This document shows, piece by piece, positions 12,841-22,119 of a DNA stretch of 64,000 nucleotides (position 1 is its first letter; every line of letters starts with the position of its first letter). Origin of the DNA: Thuidium tamariscinum (taxonomy: Eukaryota > Streptophyta > Bryopsida > Hypnales > Thuidiaceae). The position numbers and the translations under genes were made by a program. Where the stretch lies: contig OX344749.2 of NCBI GenBank assembly GCA_947034885.2, forward strand, positions 36,158,682-36,222,681, given 5' to 3'. The notes under the pieces were generated by a model. It saw only the letters and a program-made list of their open reading frames with translations. It did no database searches and was not told the origin of the DNA.

Positions 12841-13716
12841 CAATTGTCGGTACCCTTGATCTAGCTCGGTCTGTTCTTTCCCTCATTAGTCTCCTTCTTT
12901 CTTCAGGCAGCCCAAGCATTGATTCTCTCTGTGATAGCTCTGCATTTGGCTCTCCCCACCCAAAGCTTCGATACCACTCCGGATGTGACAATTCTTGGCA
13001 ACCCTCTGCCACGCACTTGCAATGTCTAGCAAAAACTACTGAAGCACAAAAAGAATGATACAAATGCTTACATGAGGAGACTACAATGTCATTCTGAGGA
13101 AATGAGAATGAACACAAGCTGCACCCTGTAATTCTAATGAATTTGCTCTCACACCCAAAATCACATGATGGTGAAGGAGGATCTTGGGCTGAGTACACCA
13201 TGGGCCTTGGGAACAAGTTCAAATTACTCCTCCCTGCCTTCAACTGGAATTTCTCTGCTGCTAGGGCATCGAATTGCAATTGACTACTTTCCAAACCTCT
13301 TGTCATTGACGCCATGGCAACTTCAGCTTCGTCCACCTCCTGTCTTGCAGCGTTCACCTTCAAAGACTCCTCCTGCATTTGCTCTTGAATTCCTTCCATC
13401 TTTATCATTTCCTTGAAAGCATCTTTGCCTTCCTCCTCCAGTGTCTTGATGAGTGCCTTCTTCTATAGCTCTTACTTCTATAACGACCCCATTCCCCATT
13501 CAGATTGCTTGAGATTCAAGTGGGCTCCTTCAAGCCGTTGTCCTGCCTCTTTCTTCAATCCCCGAAGGTGTTGCTGCTCGAAGCGGATCACTTCCATCAA
13601 TTGGTGAACGTCCATCAAGCGCTCCTCAGCAACAGACTTCTTCAAAGTCACCCTTGCGACCCCCCCAACAGCAACGTCTGGCGCGCAAATCCCTGAAGCC
13701 ATTCCGGATTCAAATC

Positions 13717-14607
13717 CTACACCATCACACTCAGCCATCGATAGAAGACGCGATTTAGAAGCTCTTCCCTTCTCTCTACGGCATCGACTAGGGCTCGCTT
13801 CTTGTCGCTACCCTCCTTCTCCCCTTCCATCTTCACCTGTACACCAGGCTCCACCTTGAATCCGCGCCACTCCTTCCTGCGGACTGGGGCTCGCTTTCCA
13901 TCTGTGGTACTGGACACCACTGCTTTCTTCAATTCGTCCAATTTGTTCCGATCCAGCGTGTGACGGCTGCGTTGGCGTTTGTTAGTCTCTTCACCAAACG
14001 CGCACCAGTTCACCTTGCCACTCCCTTCTTCGTACTCTCGAACCACCCCTTCGGCAAAGCGAATCATGACCAAAGTCGGGGTTTTGTCCTCGGGATGCTA
14101 GTAGAGGATCGGGTGCAAAAATTTCACCCTATCCACTACCTCTTCTACACTACATCCACCCCAAGCATACCCGGCCTGCCCACCCTCACCATACGGATTC
14201 CCAAAGAGCTTCCTCAAAGACTCGGCACTTACCGTATTCTTGCGGAAGTGATGCGGGTTGTCTCCCTCGTTGGCGAGTCCATACTCCGTCTCAAAATCAC
14301 GCTTCTTGAGCAATTGGGGTGGTTTCTTCAACCTCGCGATTTCCTCCTCAACATCTTCAGCAGAAGTGAAGACTTTCAGCGACCTTAGCTGCTTCTCTTT
14401 CCCCTTGATCTTCGCAACAACTCTGGATGCACCCTCGAGAACTTGGACGTCTTCTTCATCGCCACTCGCCAAACCCGATCTCGTGGCACCTGACCCTACA
14501 TCGGCAGACTTGGACCGCTTGGTTTCAGACTTCACCGTCACCTCCTCGTCCTCTAAACCTTTCTCTCTAACGTGCACACGCCCCATTGTGTCCCTCGCAC
14601 CACTCAC
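13717..14607 (-). pseudogene. Upstream ORF or N-terminal part of the RING/SET gene
   Basis: The frame starts MSGARDTMGRVHV at 14,607 and runs to 13,717, with a single stop (TAG, 14,098-14,100) followed at once by more protein-like sequence (HPEDKTPTLVMIRFAEG). The product is lysine/glutamate-rich and includes GYAWGGCSVEEVVDRV and KVNWCAFGEETNKRQRSR. I do not recognise the family. It lies in a different frame from the next exon and overlaps MAECDGVGF (13,738) by 22 nt. It could be a separate gene, or the true N-terminus of the SET protein separated by a one-base shift. Its promoter would lie near the minisatellite at 14.64-14.81 kb. Confidence 0.4.
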
Positions 14608-14639
14608 ACCGTAGGAACTTTCTCAAAAAAAAACCTAAC

Positions 14640-14815
14640 TCCCGATCGCCCAACTCACCAATGGAAAGCTCGCCAATTGCCCAGCTCGACGATCGCCCAA
14701 CTCGCCAATGGAGAGTTTGCCAATCGTCCAGCTTGCCGATCGCCCAACTTGCCGATCGCCACCTCGCCAATCACCACCACGCCGATCACCACCTCGCCAA
14801 ATTTCGAAGGTGAGG
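14640..14815. repeat. Short GC-rich repeat (CGATCGCCCAACTCGCCAATGG-like words)
   Basis: Units built from GATCGCCCAACTCGCCAA recur about six to eight times with drift, immediately upstream of the 14,607 start codon. Several frames stay open through it on both strands because the unit lacks stops. These are not genes. It may overlap the promoter of the minus-strand gene. Confidence 0.55.
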
Positions 14816-15189
14816 GAAGATGGCTTTGGCGCCAGCCTCCTGAGAGAGACGAAGGTGACCGGGGGTCACCAGTCACCTCCCCTAGGCAGCTCAAGAAGTA
14901 ACTGGTGACCACCAGTCGCCTTAACCTACTAAGCCGGTTTTGGGCTTAGGTGTGACGCAGATGAATTGTGAATTTTTATTTAAATCATATAACCTACCAA
15001 CTTTATCTACAAAATGAACTAATGTTTTATTTCTAAAATTGAAAACATATTAAATAATGGGAAGCATTTGATTAAAAAAAATCGATGAAAAAAATAAGAA
15101 GCATTTGATTACACAAAATAGAAAACAATTGATATTAAAAATAAGAAGCATAATTTGATTACCCATTTGAATAGGAAGCAATTGATAAA

Positions 15190-16945
15190 AAAAATTGGGA
15201 AGTGGATTTGAGGATCCTATTATCAATTTCTACACTCTAAATGAAAATAGAAACATTTAGTGTTCAAACTAACAAAAAGGGGGAGTAGATTAGTGGTACC
15301 CACCATTAGTTTTCACATGCTATTTTAAAATGAACAATAGAAACTCTTTGTATTCAAATTTAAAAAATGGGAAGTAGATTTGTGGAACCTAGAATATCAT
15401 TTTGATACTCTAAAATGAAAAATGGAAACTCTAAGACTTATTCAATAAAAAAAATTGGGGAATAGATTTGTGGAACCCACAATCAATTTTCACACATTGA
15501 ATGAAAAATAGAAACTCTTAGACTTATTCAATAAAAAAAATAGGGAATAGATTTGTGGAATCCACAATCAATTTTCACACATTGAATGGAAAATGGAAAC
15601 TCTTAGACTTATTCAATAAAAAAAATGGGGAATAGATTTGTGGAACCCACAATCAATTTTCACATATTGAATGGAAAATGGAAACTCTTAGACTTATTCA
15701 ATAAAAAAAATGGGGAATAGATAATTTGTGGAACCCAGAATATCATTTTGATACTCTAAAATGAAAAATGGAAACTCTTAGACTTGTTCAATAAAAAAAA
15801 TGGGGAATAGATAATTTGTGGAACCTAGAATATCATTTTGATACTCTAAAATGGAAAATGGAAACTCTTAGACTTGTTCAATAAAAAAAATTGGGGAATA
15901 GATTTGTGGAACCTAGAATATCACTTTGATACTCTAAATGAAAAATAGAAACTCTTAGTATTCAAATAAAAGAAATGGGGAGTAGATTTGTAGAACCTAG
16001 AGTATCACTTTATTACTCTAAATGAAAAATAGAAACTCTCAGTATTCAAATTAGAAAATGGGAAGTGGATTTATGGAATCTAGAGTATCATTTTGATACT
16101 CTAAAATGAAAAATGGAAACTATGAGTATTCAAATTTTAAAAAATGGGATATAGATTTGTAGAACCTAGAGTATCATTTTGATACTCTAAATGAAAATAC
16201 TCCTAGACTTATTCAATAGAGATACTTGGAAGTGCATATGTGGAACCTAGAGTATATTTTTGATACTCTAAATGAAAAAAAGAATTATTTAGTTTTCAAA
16301 TTTAAAAAATGGAAAGTAGATTTGTTGTACTCACAATCAATTTTCACACATTGAATAGAAAATAGAAACATTGAGTTTTCAAATTAAAAAAATGGTAAGT
16401 ACATTTGTGGAACCCACAATCAATTTTCACACACTAAATGAAAAATGGAAACTCTGAGTATTCAAATTTTAAAAAATGGGATATAGATTTGTAGAACCTA
16501 GAGTATCATTTTGATACACTAAAATGAAAAATTGGAACTCTTAGTATTCAAATTTTAAAAAATGGAATGTAGATTTGTGGAACTTAGAGTAGCATTTTAA
16601 TATACTGAAATGAAAAATAGGAACCCTTAGTATTCAAATAAAAGAAATGGGGAGTAGATTTGTGGAACTTGGAAGTGGATTTGTGGAACCTAGAGTATCA
16701 CTTTATTACTCTAAATGAAAAATAGAAACCCTTAGTATTCAAATTAGAAAATGGGAAGTGGATTTGTGGAACCTAGAGTATCACTTTATTATTCTAAATG
16801 AAAAATAGAAACTCTTAGTATTCAAATAATTAAATGGGAAGTAGATTTGTGGAACCTAGAGTATCACTTTGATACTCTAAATAAAAAATAGAATCTCTTA
16901 GTATTCAAATAAAAAAATGGGAAGTGGATTTGTAGAATCCTTATC
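15190..16945. repeat. Minisatellite, ~83-90-bp unit, about 20 copies, with internal hairpin
   Basis: The unit reads roughly GAAACTCTTAGTATTCAAAT, an A-run, ATGGGGAGTAGATTTGTGGA, ACCTAGAGTATCATTTTGATACTCTAAATGAAAAAT. Many copies carry a perfect inverted repeat TAGAGTATCA-TTT-TGATACTCTA. A variant subtype instead has ACCCACAATCAATTTTCACACATTGAATG, and subtypes occur in runs (15,470-15,720 versus 15,720-15,960). That pattern suggests expansion by local duplication. It lies in the right arm of the large transposon. Confidence 0.85.
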
Positions 16946-17432
16946 ATCTCTAATCCTAAATCAAAATGAGTACGTTGAATCCATTTTTAATTCTAGTTTC
17001 CACATGTTTGAACTAAAATGATAGGATTTCAATTTAAGTCCTACATGTATAATTGTAATAATGATATGAATGGCTATTATAATCCACATGCTCTATTTTT
17101 TTGAAATTTTTGGTGAATTCATTTATAAAATGTTGCAAGTTTGAAAACTTTATCTCTACATATTCTAATAGCTTAGAAATTTCATCTAAAAATTTTAATC
17201 AGTAATTAATCCTTTAGCAAATTAACAAATAACATGGGCAAATTTAAGATCAGCCCTTGGATGCTCATCAAGGCCATACGATTTTGGCCTTTGGATGCTT
17301 CAAGATCCAACTAGCGGGAAGGTTGAGGTGGGCTAATTCAAATCCAGCCCTTGGATTGCCCATTGGGAATCAAATTCATTCTAGGCCCTCCGATTTTCCA
17401 TGAACAATCTTAAAAATTGGCCCTGACGGACA
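16946..17432. other. Gene-free right arm of large transposon
   Basis: No open frame or repeat stands out. A locally repeated word, CAGCCCTTGGAT, occurs near 17,253 and 17,347. Confidence 0.4.
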
Positions 17433-17448
17433 CAATCAAGTCGGTATT

Positions 17449-17627
17449 TTTTTTTTAAACACATGGACAATTTCCATTGCATAAAGGAAATAGTACACAG
17501 CAACCAAAGGCAAGAGCCTCGGCGAAGCATCATTTTAGTTTTTCTCTTTTTTTTAAGGTAAGCCTAACCAGATCACCCACCTTAGGTCACGACCCCAGAC
17601 AGCACAGTGCGTCAGCATTAGCCACCT
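17449..17627 (-). mobile_element. tRNA-like SINE with 16-bp target duplication
   Basis: Direct repeats CAATCARGTCGGTATT flank the element at 17,433-17,448 and 17,628-17,643, with one mismatch. On the minus strand the element starts with an A-box-like TGGCTAATGCTGACG and a B-box-like GGTCGTGACC, and ends in an A-run beside the duplication. These are the hallmarks of a tRNA-derived SINE moved by target-primed reverse transcription. It inserted into the right arm of the large transposon and is therefore younger. Confidence 0.7.
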
Positions 17628-17882
17628 CAATCAGGTCGGTATTGAATGGCATGGCTTTTAAAAGACTGTGTGGCAGTTTAACAACATGAATTATCCTTTA
17701 CACAACTAGCACATTCAATTAAGTTTGCTTAGGATTCAGAATCATCTCGCACTTTGCTCCCGAACAAATGTATCTCTGACATCAAAAATCAACGGCCTAG
17801 ATCTACTTTGCTGAAGTACATTACGTACTAATTTGTACTTTGAATACAGAACAGTACAGGGAGATTTTGCCTAAACTGCTTA

Positions 17883-17908
17883 GGTATAGCGTACTTACAC
17901 CCAGTTAG
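17883..17908 (-). repeat. Right terminal inverted repeat plus TSD (TTAG)
   Basis: Read on the minus strand, 17,904-17,883 begins CTGGGTGTAAGTACGC. It mismatches the left TIR at three positions. TTAG follows at 17,905-17,908. GTAC words just inside (17,810-17,895) match the composition just inside the left end. Confidence 0.68.
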
Positions 17909-18060
17909 GAGGCAAAGTCAAATGACTTTGTTGAACAAGGTGTGTGTATATATATTAAATTTTTTAAATTTTAAATTTATTTATTTATTTTTAAATTTAA
18001 AAAAATCAAATGCTATAATTTCTCAATTATTGATGTTATCAAAAATTCTTAACTCCTAAA

Positions 18061-18125
18061 GGTTTTGGACTAAGGTAGGAGGTTCTTAAATTGCACAGGC
18101 ATTAAAAATCACCCTTATAAATGCT
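18061..18125 (+). repeat. Terminal fragment of AAGGTAGG-TIR MITE
   Basis: CTAAGGTAGGAGGTTCTTAA matches the left end of the element at 41,060. Only the first ~60 bp is recognisable. Confidence 0.4.
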
Positions 18126-18638
18126 ATGAAATGGAGATGAAATGGTTTTTAAATTGACCTTTAGAATCATTGAATGAATCAAGGAAAAAAAACATTATTA
18201 ATTGCAAGAGTCAATCATTCTCTTTGTTTTCTCCATCTTTTTAAAAAGTTGCAAGTGAATGGTTTACGGAAGACCTAGGGTCACAAAAAGGGGCCTATGA
18301 CACAATTCATTTGGAAATTCATAACTAATTCAATAATTCTTCAAAAAATATGAAAATACTTGTGTTAGATTCCTCATCTATTTCTCTTAGATTGAGAAAT
18401 GAGCTAAAAATATTTTCATCTAATTCAATATATGAAAAAGGCAAATTAACCCTTAGATGAATGGTTTCTAAGCATCATAGCTTATGTTTTCACCAAAAAT
18501 GCTCCAAAACTATTATTTCCAGTACAAGTATCAACTTCTAGAAGAAAAAAACAACATTTTTGGACACATTTAACCATTGGGCCTTGTAATGAACTAGTTT
18601 GGGAAGATGTAGAAAAAACTTCAAAGGAGTAGAGATTT

Positions 18639-18854
18639 CACGGTTGCTAGTGTGTGAGCACTAAAAGTGTAAGCCTATGAGCCTAAAATTCTATACACCT
18701 ATAGGATAGATGTCCATATCATAGACACCTCAATGGTTATAGTCTATTCATGTTATAAACACCTTCAATGAGTGTAGGATACTTACTTATACTTAGGCTT
18801 AAGGCTCATAGGCTCATAGGCTCACACTTCTATGCTCACATACTAGCATCGTTG
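18639..18854 (+). mobile_element. Mutator-like MITE, 216 bp, 10-bp TSD
   Basis: Ends of about 40 bp are inverted (GCTAGTGTGTGAGC ... GTAAGCCTATGAGCC against GGCTCATAGGCTCACAC ... CTAGC). The element is flanked by perfect direct repeats GTAGAGATTT at 18,629-18,638 and 18,855-18,864. Long TIRs with a 9-10-bp duplication are typical of Mutator-type elements. It encodes no protein. Related copies lie at 23,813 and 42,855. Confidence 0.75.
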
Positions 18855-18879
18855 GTAGAGATTTTAGGATTATCGGCAA

Positions 18880-19230
18880 ACTATATCAAACTAAAACTCC
18901 TCATAACTTTTGGCTCATTGATAAAAAAAAATTAAAAAAATATAATAATTCAGCCTTCCACTTAGATACAAATCTGAAAATAATTTAATTTAATTTAATT
19001 CTTAAGAAAAAGATTTCATAAAGTTCTTTTAATTTTGTTGCATGAGTTTTTCACGAAGTAATGAAAATTCCATATCATACAAAAATCTTTTAACTATGTT
19101 GTCAAAAGTTATGAAAATTATTGGGCCATAAAGGTACTCCTCAATAAAATGTTGTGTAAAAAAATAGAAATAAAAAATCTATTGGTAGTGAGTTGCCCAA
19201 AATTACTATGTTGCCAAAAATTAGAGTTTA
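18880..19230 (-). repeat. Dispersed repeat R1, inverted copy
   Basis: Its reverse complement follows the order of the copies at 20,720-21,076 and 21,089-21,470: TTGGCAACATAG, CAACTCACTA, AAGGAGTAGCTTT/GGCCCAA, CATAACTTTTGA, then the GAAAGTTAT tail. No protein-coding potential is seen. Confidence 0.6.
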
Positions 19231-19677
19231 GTGCTTTAGGGGTTAATTTTTTTCCCACTTGTTCTTATAGTAGTGTATTATCAATTTGTACAATTGAATC
19301 TAATTATCCAAAATAAATAAATTCTCAATACCCCCATAAGTCGCAATTTTTGACAATTTGTGCCTAAAATGTGCCATAGTCCTTAAGAAATAAATTTGCA
19401 AAGTTGTGAGACATTTACTTTTTCTAGAATTTTATTAAAAGATCTATTATTTATATCATGGTTGTATAGCCAAACAAATTGACAACTTGACAAACACGTC
19501 AAAATCGACAAGAATTTTATCCCTTGTTTGTTTAATAGAACCAAACTTGTCTTTGACTTTTGAATAAAAAATTTGGCCTACCCACTGGCCACGTGGCTTC
19601 CATGTGGCACAATATGGGGTGCATGTGGGTAGGGTGACTGCAGATAGGGCATCTAAAAGTAAGGATCATAAATTAAC

Positions 19678-19816
19678 TTCTTTTGCAATTTTTCATTGCA
19701 ATTTTTAGAATCTTGGGGTGTGTAATATACCATTAAAAAGGTATTGAAATCATCTTTCCAAATATACATTACACGCTCAATAATTCCCAAAATTGCAATG
19801 AAAAATTGCAAAAGAA
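19678..19816. mobile_element. Short foldback MITE, ~140 bp, 28-bp perfect arms
   Basis: The arm TTCTTTTGCAATTTTTCATT... at 19,678-19,705 is repeated in perfect inversion at 19,789-19,816. I could not define a target duplication. Confidence 0.6.
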
Positions 19817-19853
19817 GAACTCCTACTTACAATTAGGTTCAAGGCTCATAGAC

Positions 19854-20700
19854 TCATGTGCTATCATCATTGAGTCTTTGTTCAAGTCCATTAATATATT
19901 CATGTGAAAGAGTCATAAACTCATAAAGTGGGTCACACAATTTTTCATGAGGCATACTTAAATTGTGGTCCAGGGTAGTTGACAAATCATTCAGCCATGA
20001 AAGACAAGCCACCTGACTGGTGCTCAAAAGAAGGGAAAAAATTAATCCTTTTTGTGATGTAAGAATACACACATCATTCCATGACTTGCTTGTGAAGGAT
20101 GCTGAGTTGCCACCGTATCTGTGGTACTATCCTCATTCATTTGATCATTCACAGCAAGGCCATGACTGACAATGAAAGCTGCCCTAACATCCAATAACTT
20201 ATTGTAAAAGGATGGACCAACAAAAGAAGAAAAAAAAATTAGTCCAAGATGACAAGCTCTAAAAAACCCAAACTTTGTGCCAACATTAGAACTCTTTATT
20301 GTGAGTGGTTGGGTTTTATTTTCAACTAAGTACTTATGTAACTATTGCTTAATTGCCGATTGGTTGTGACTCTTAATTATGATTTATTTTCTTATAGTGT
20401 ACGCATTCTGAATAATTATGTGAATCGAGGGTATGTTGTTCACCTTGGATATACCTATAATTGAAACTTTGGTTATATTCTTATATAGTGTGCATTAATA
20501 TATTCCCAAAAAATTTAGGATCTTCTCATATTGTCAAATTATGCCTTGAAATTATTAAGATGATTTAATGATAGGAGTTACTTTGTATTTTTAAATGCTT
20601 ATTTGGACACTATTTTACTAGGTCTTTTACCAGATTGTATTTGAAAACGTTTCAAAATCTAAGATCGTGCACAATATGAGATTATAAGAGCATGGCCACT
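19854..20700. other. Gene-free stretch with degraded MITE end
   Basis: At 19,826-19,870 the words GGCTCATAGACTCATG and TATCATCATTG echo the right end of the Mutator-like MITE at 18,639. The rest shows no gene, repeat or motif I can support. Confidence 0.4.
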
Positions 20701-20719
20701 ATTACACAGGCAAATTGGT

Positions 20720-21470
20720 GCATTAACCCCTAAAGCCCTAGCTGCGTTTTTTGGCAACATAGCGATTTCAGGCAACTCACTACAAATGGAGTTATATTTT
20801 TTTTCTTTGAAATTTTGACACAACATGTATCCAAGGAGTAGCTTTAAGGCCCAAAAATTTTCATAACTTTTGATTACACAGTTAAGAAGTTATGGCATGA
20901 TATGTTGTTTTATTTGAACGTTGGGCAACTGAAGAAACTTCTTTAAAAAAACTTTTTTTTCAAAAGTGAAATTTCAAATTTTATTATTCTTTAAGTTTTT
21001 ACAGACATGGGAAGCTTTGAATCATTCCATTCGGATAAAAGAGTCGAAAGTTATTTTAGTTTGCGGGTAGGTATGGTTTTGAAAGACTCCATACCTACCC
21101 GCAAACTAAAATTCCCCACAACATAGCTACATTTTTTGGCATCATAGGAATTTTGGGCAATTCACTATAGATGGAGTTTTTATTTATTTTTCTTTAAAAT
21201 TTTCACACAATCTATGCCCGAGGAATAGCTTTAAGGTTCAACAATTTTCATAATTTTTCACTACATGGTTAAAAGTTTATTGCATAATACATAATTTTCA
21301 TTCAATGGCAAGCACTCTAGGCAACTCAAAAAACTCCTAAAAAAATCACTCTAAAAAAAATAAAAATTTCAACTTGATTCTTTAGATTTATATATACGTA
21401 GGAAGATTTTAATCATTCCTTTTTTATTAATGAGATGAAAGTTATGAGGAGTTTTAGTTTCTAGGTAGCA
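20720..21470 (+). repeat. Two dispersed R1 repeats in direct tandem joined by a hairpin
   Basis: Copy one (20,720-21,076) and copy two (21,089-21,470) share the same word order: TTTTTTGGCA-CATAG, CAACTCACTA, ATGGAGTT, GAATAGCTTTAAGG, TTTTCATAA, GATGAAAGTTAT. The junction is a perfect 23-bp inverted repeat at 21,054-21,076 and 21,089-21,111 with a 12-base loop. Confidence 0.7.
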
Positions 21471-21830
21471 AAGATTTAATACATATCAACTATATAATAA
21501 AATACATTTAGCTTGATAGTGAAATTTGACTTCAAAGTCATTGTGTGGAAGGTATATTGGATGTAAAAAATAAAACAACTAATTGAAAAAATTTACACTA
21601 ATCACCATTGCTACTTCTACCTTTTGAAACAATTTCAACTTGAATGAATTTTTTAATATATATTTAGTATTGCATTTTCAGTTTTTGTAACAAAAATTTT
21701 AACTACGACAATTCTTTATGAAACATAGTGAAAATTTTCATAATGATTGGCAATTCATAGTTTCATGTAACAAAAAATATAAGGATGTTGTTTGACTACA
21801 ATTGAAAAGTGAAAATTTAGCTAGACCTAA

Positions 21831-22100
21831 GTTAGGTACACCCAAAAGCGCCCTGTTCCTAAAAGCGCCATCTACAATGCACATACATTTCTAAAATCAG
21901 TCATGTTCACAGAGTGTAAATGGCGCTTTCAGAAACAGACTTTGACTGTTAATAACTTTTGCATACGATATCCAAATCCTGCATTCTTTGGTGCATTAGA
22001 ACATGCTTTCACTTTCCCACAAGATTGCATAAAATTTGAACTAGCTAATAACAAGAACTAGGCACAGTATGAAAAACTGGCGCTTTGGGGTGTACCTACC
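21831..22100 (+). mobile_element. TTAA-target MITE (family K1), 270 bp
   Basis: The TIRs start GGTAGGTACACCC and continue into AAAGCGCC on both ends. TTAA follows on the right and CTAA stands on the left. The interior is colinear with the inverted copy at 29,696-29,967, for example ATGCACATACATTTC and AACATGCTTTCACTT. A TTAA target is typical of piggyBac and Kolobok elements. No ORF of the right kind is present. Confidence 0.75.
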
Positions 22101-22119
22101 TTAATGCTCGACTGTTTTG

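Larger units (their letters stand above)
9252..13738 (-). pseudogene. RING-like plus SUVR-type SET histone methyltransferase gene, broken
   Basis: Four minus-strand exons fit in phase: 13,738-12,841, 12,225-10,910, 10,541-9,832 and 9,576-9,252 (3,249 nt, 1,082 codons plus stop). Exon 1 has coiled-coil stretches (about residues 30-170) and then a RING-H2-like knuckle, C-x2-C, CKHLYHSFC, C-x-C-x4-C (about residues 205-250). Exon 2 is Ser/Glu/Val-rich and disordered with Lys/Arg patches. Exons 3-4 hold a Cys-rich pre-SET, a SET domain (GWGIRA, GEILT, GNVARFLNH joined to RCGDPNL over the last intron, YHIAFFT, ELMWDYG) and a post-SET CRCNSVLC. The NHRC-DPNL and IAFFT signatures are those of the SUVR1/2/4 class, which methylates H3K9 in chromatin silencing. 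Host SUVRs have an N-terminal WIYLD domain, and I do not see one here. Stops lie at 13,478, 13,472, 13,463, 12,047, 11,381 and 10,110. The stop at 10,110 falls just after NRVVQ, in the conserved run before SET. Confidence 0.65.
2472..17904. mobile_element. ~15.4-kb TIR DNA transposon carrying a transposase and a SET methyltransferase (dead copy)
   Basis: The left end at 2,472-2,493 and the reverse complement of the right end at 17,883-17,904 match at 19 of 22 bases, around the shared core TGGGTGTAAGTA. TTAG sits immediately outside both ends (2,468-2,471 and 17,905-17,908), as expected for a 4-bp target duplication. GTAC-centred words are dense inside and become sparse outside both ends, which independently supports the limits. 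Two genes point toward each other: a transposase-like gene on + and a RING/SET gene on -. The right arm holds a minisatellite and a later SINE insertion. In-frame stops in both genes mean this copy is inactive. I cannot assign a superfamily by name. That the SET gene is element cargo is inferred from its position within the TIRs. Confidence 0.68.

Noticed and set aside
3868-13480. Stop-codon reassignment to explain the interrupted genes
   Set aside because: TAG, TAA and TGA all occur as interruptions, and the remorin gene in the same window reads with the standard code.
14572-14912. Several overlapping frames of 66-109 codons on both strands
   Set aside because: They arise from the stop-free GC-rich tandem repeat, not from coding selection.
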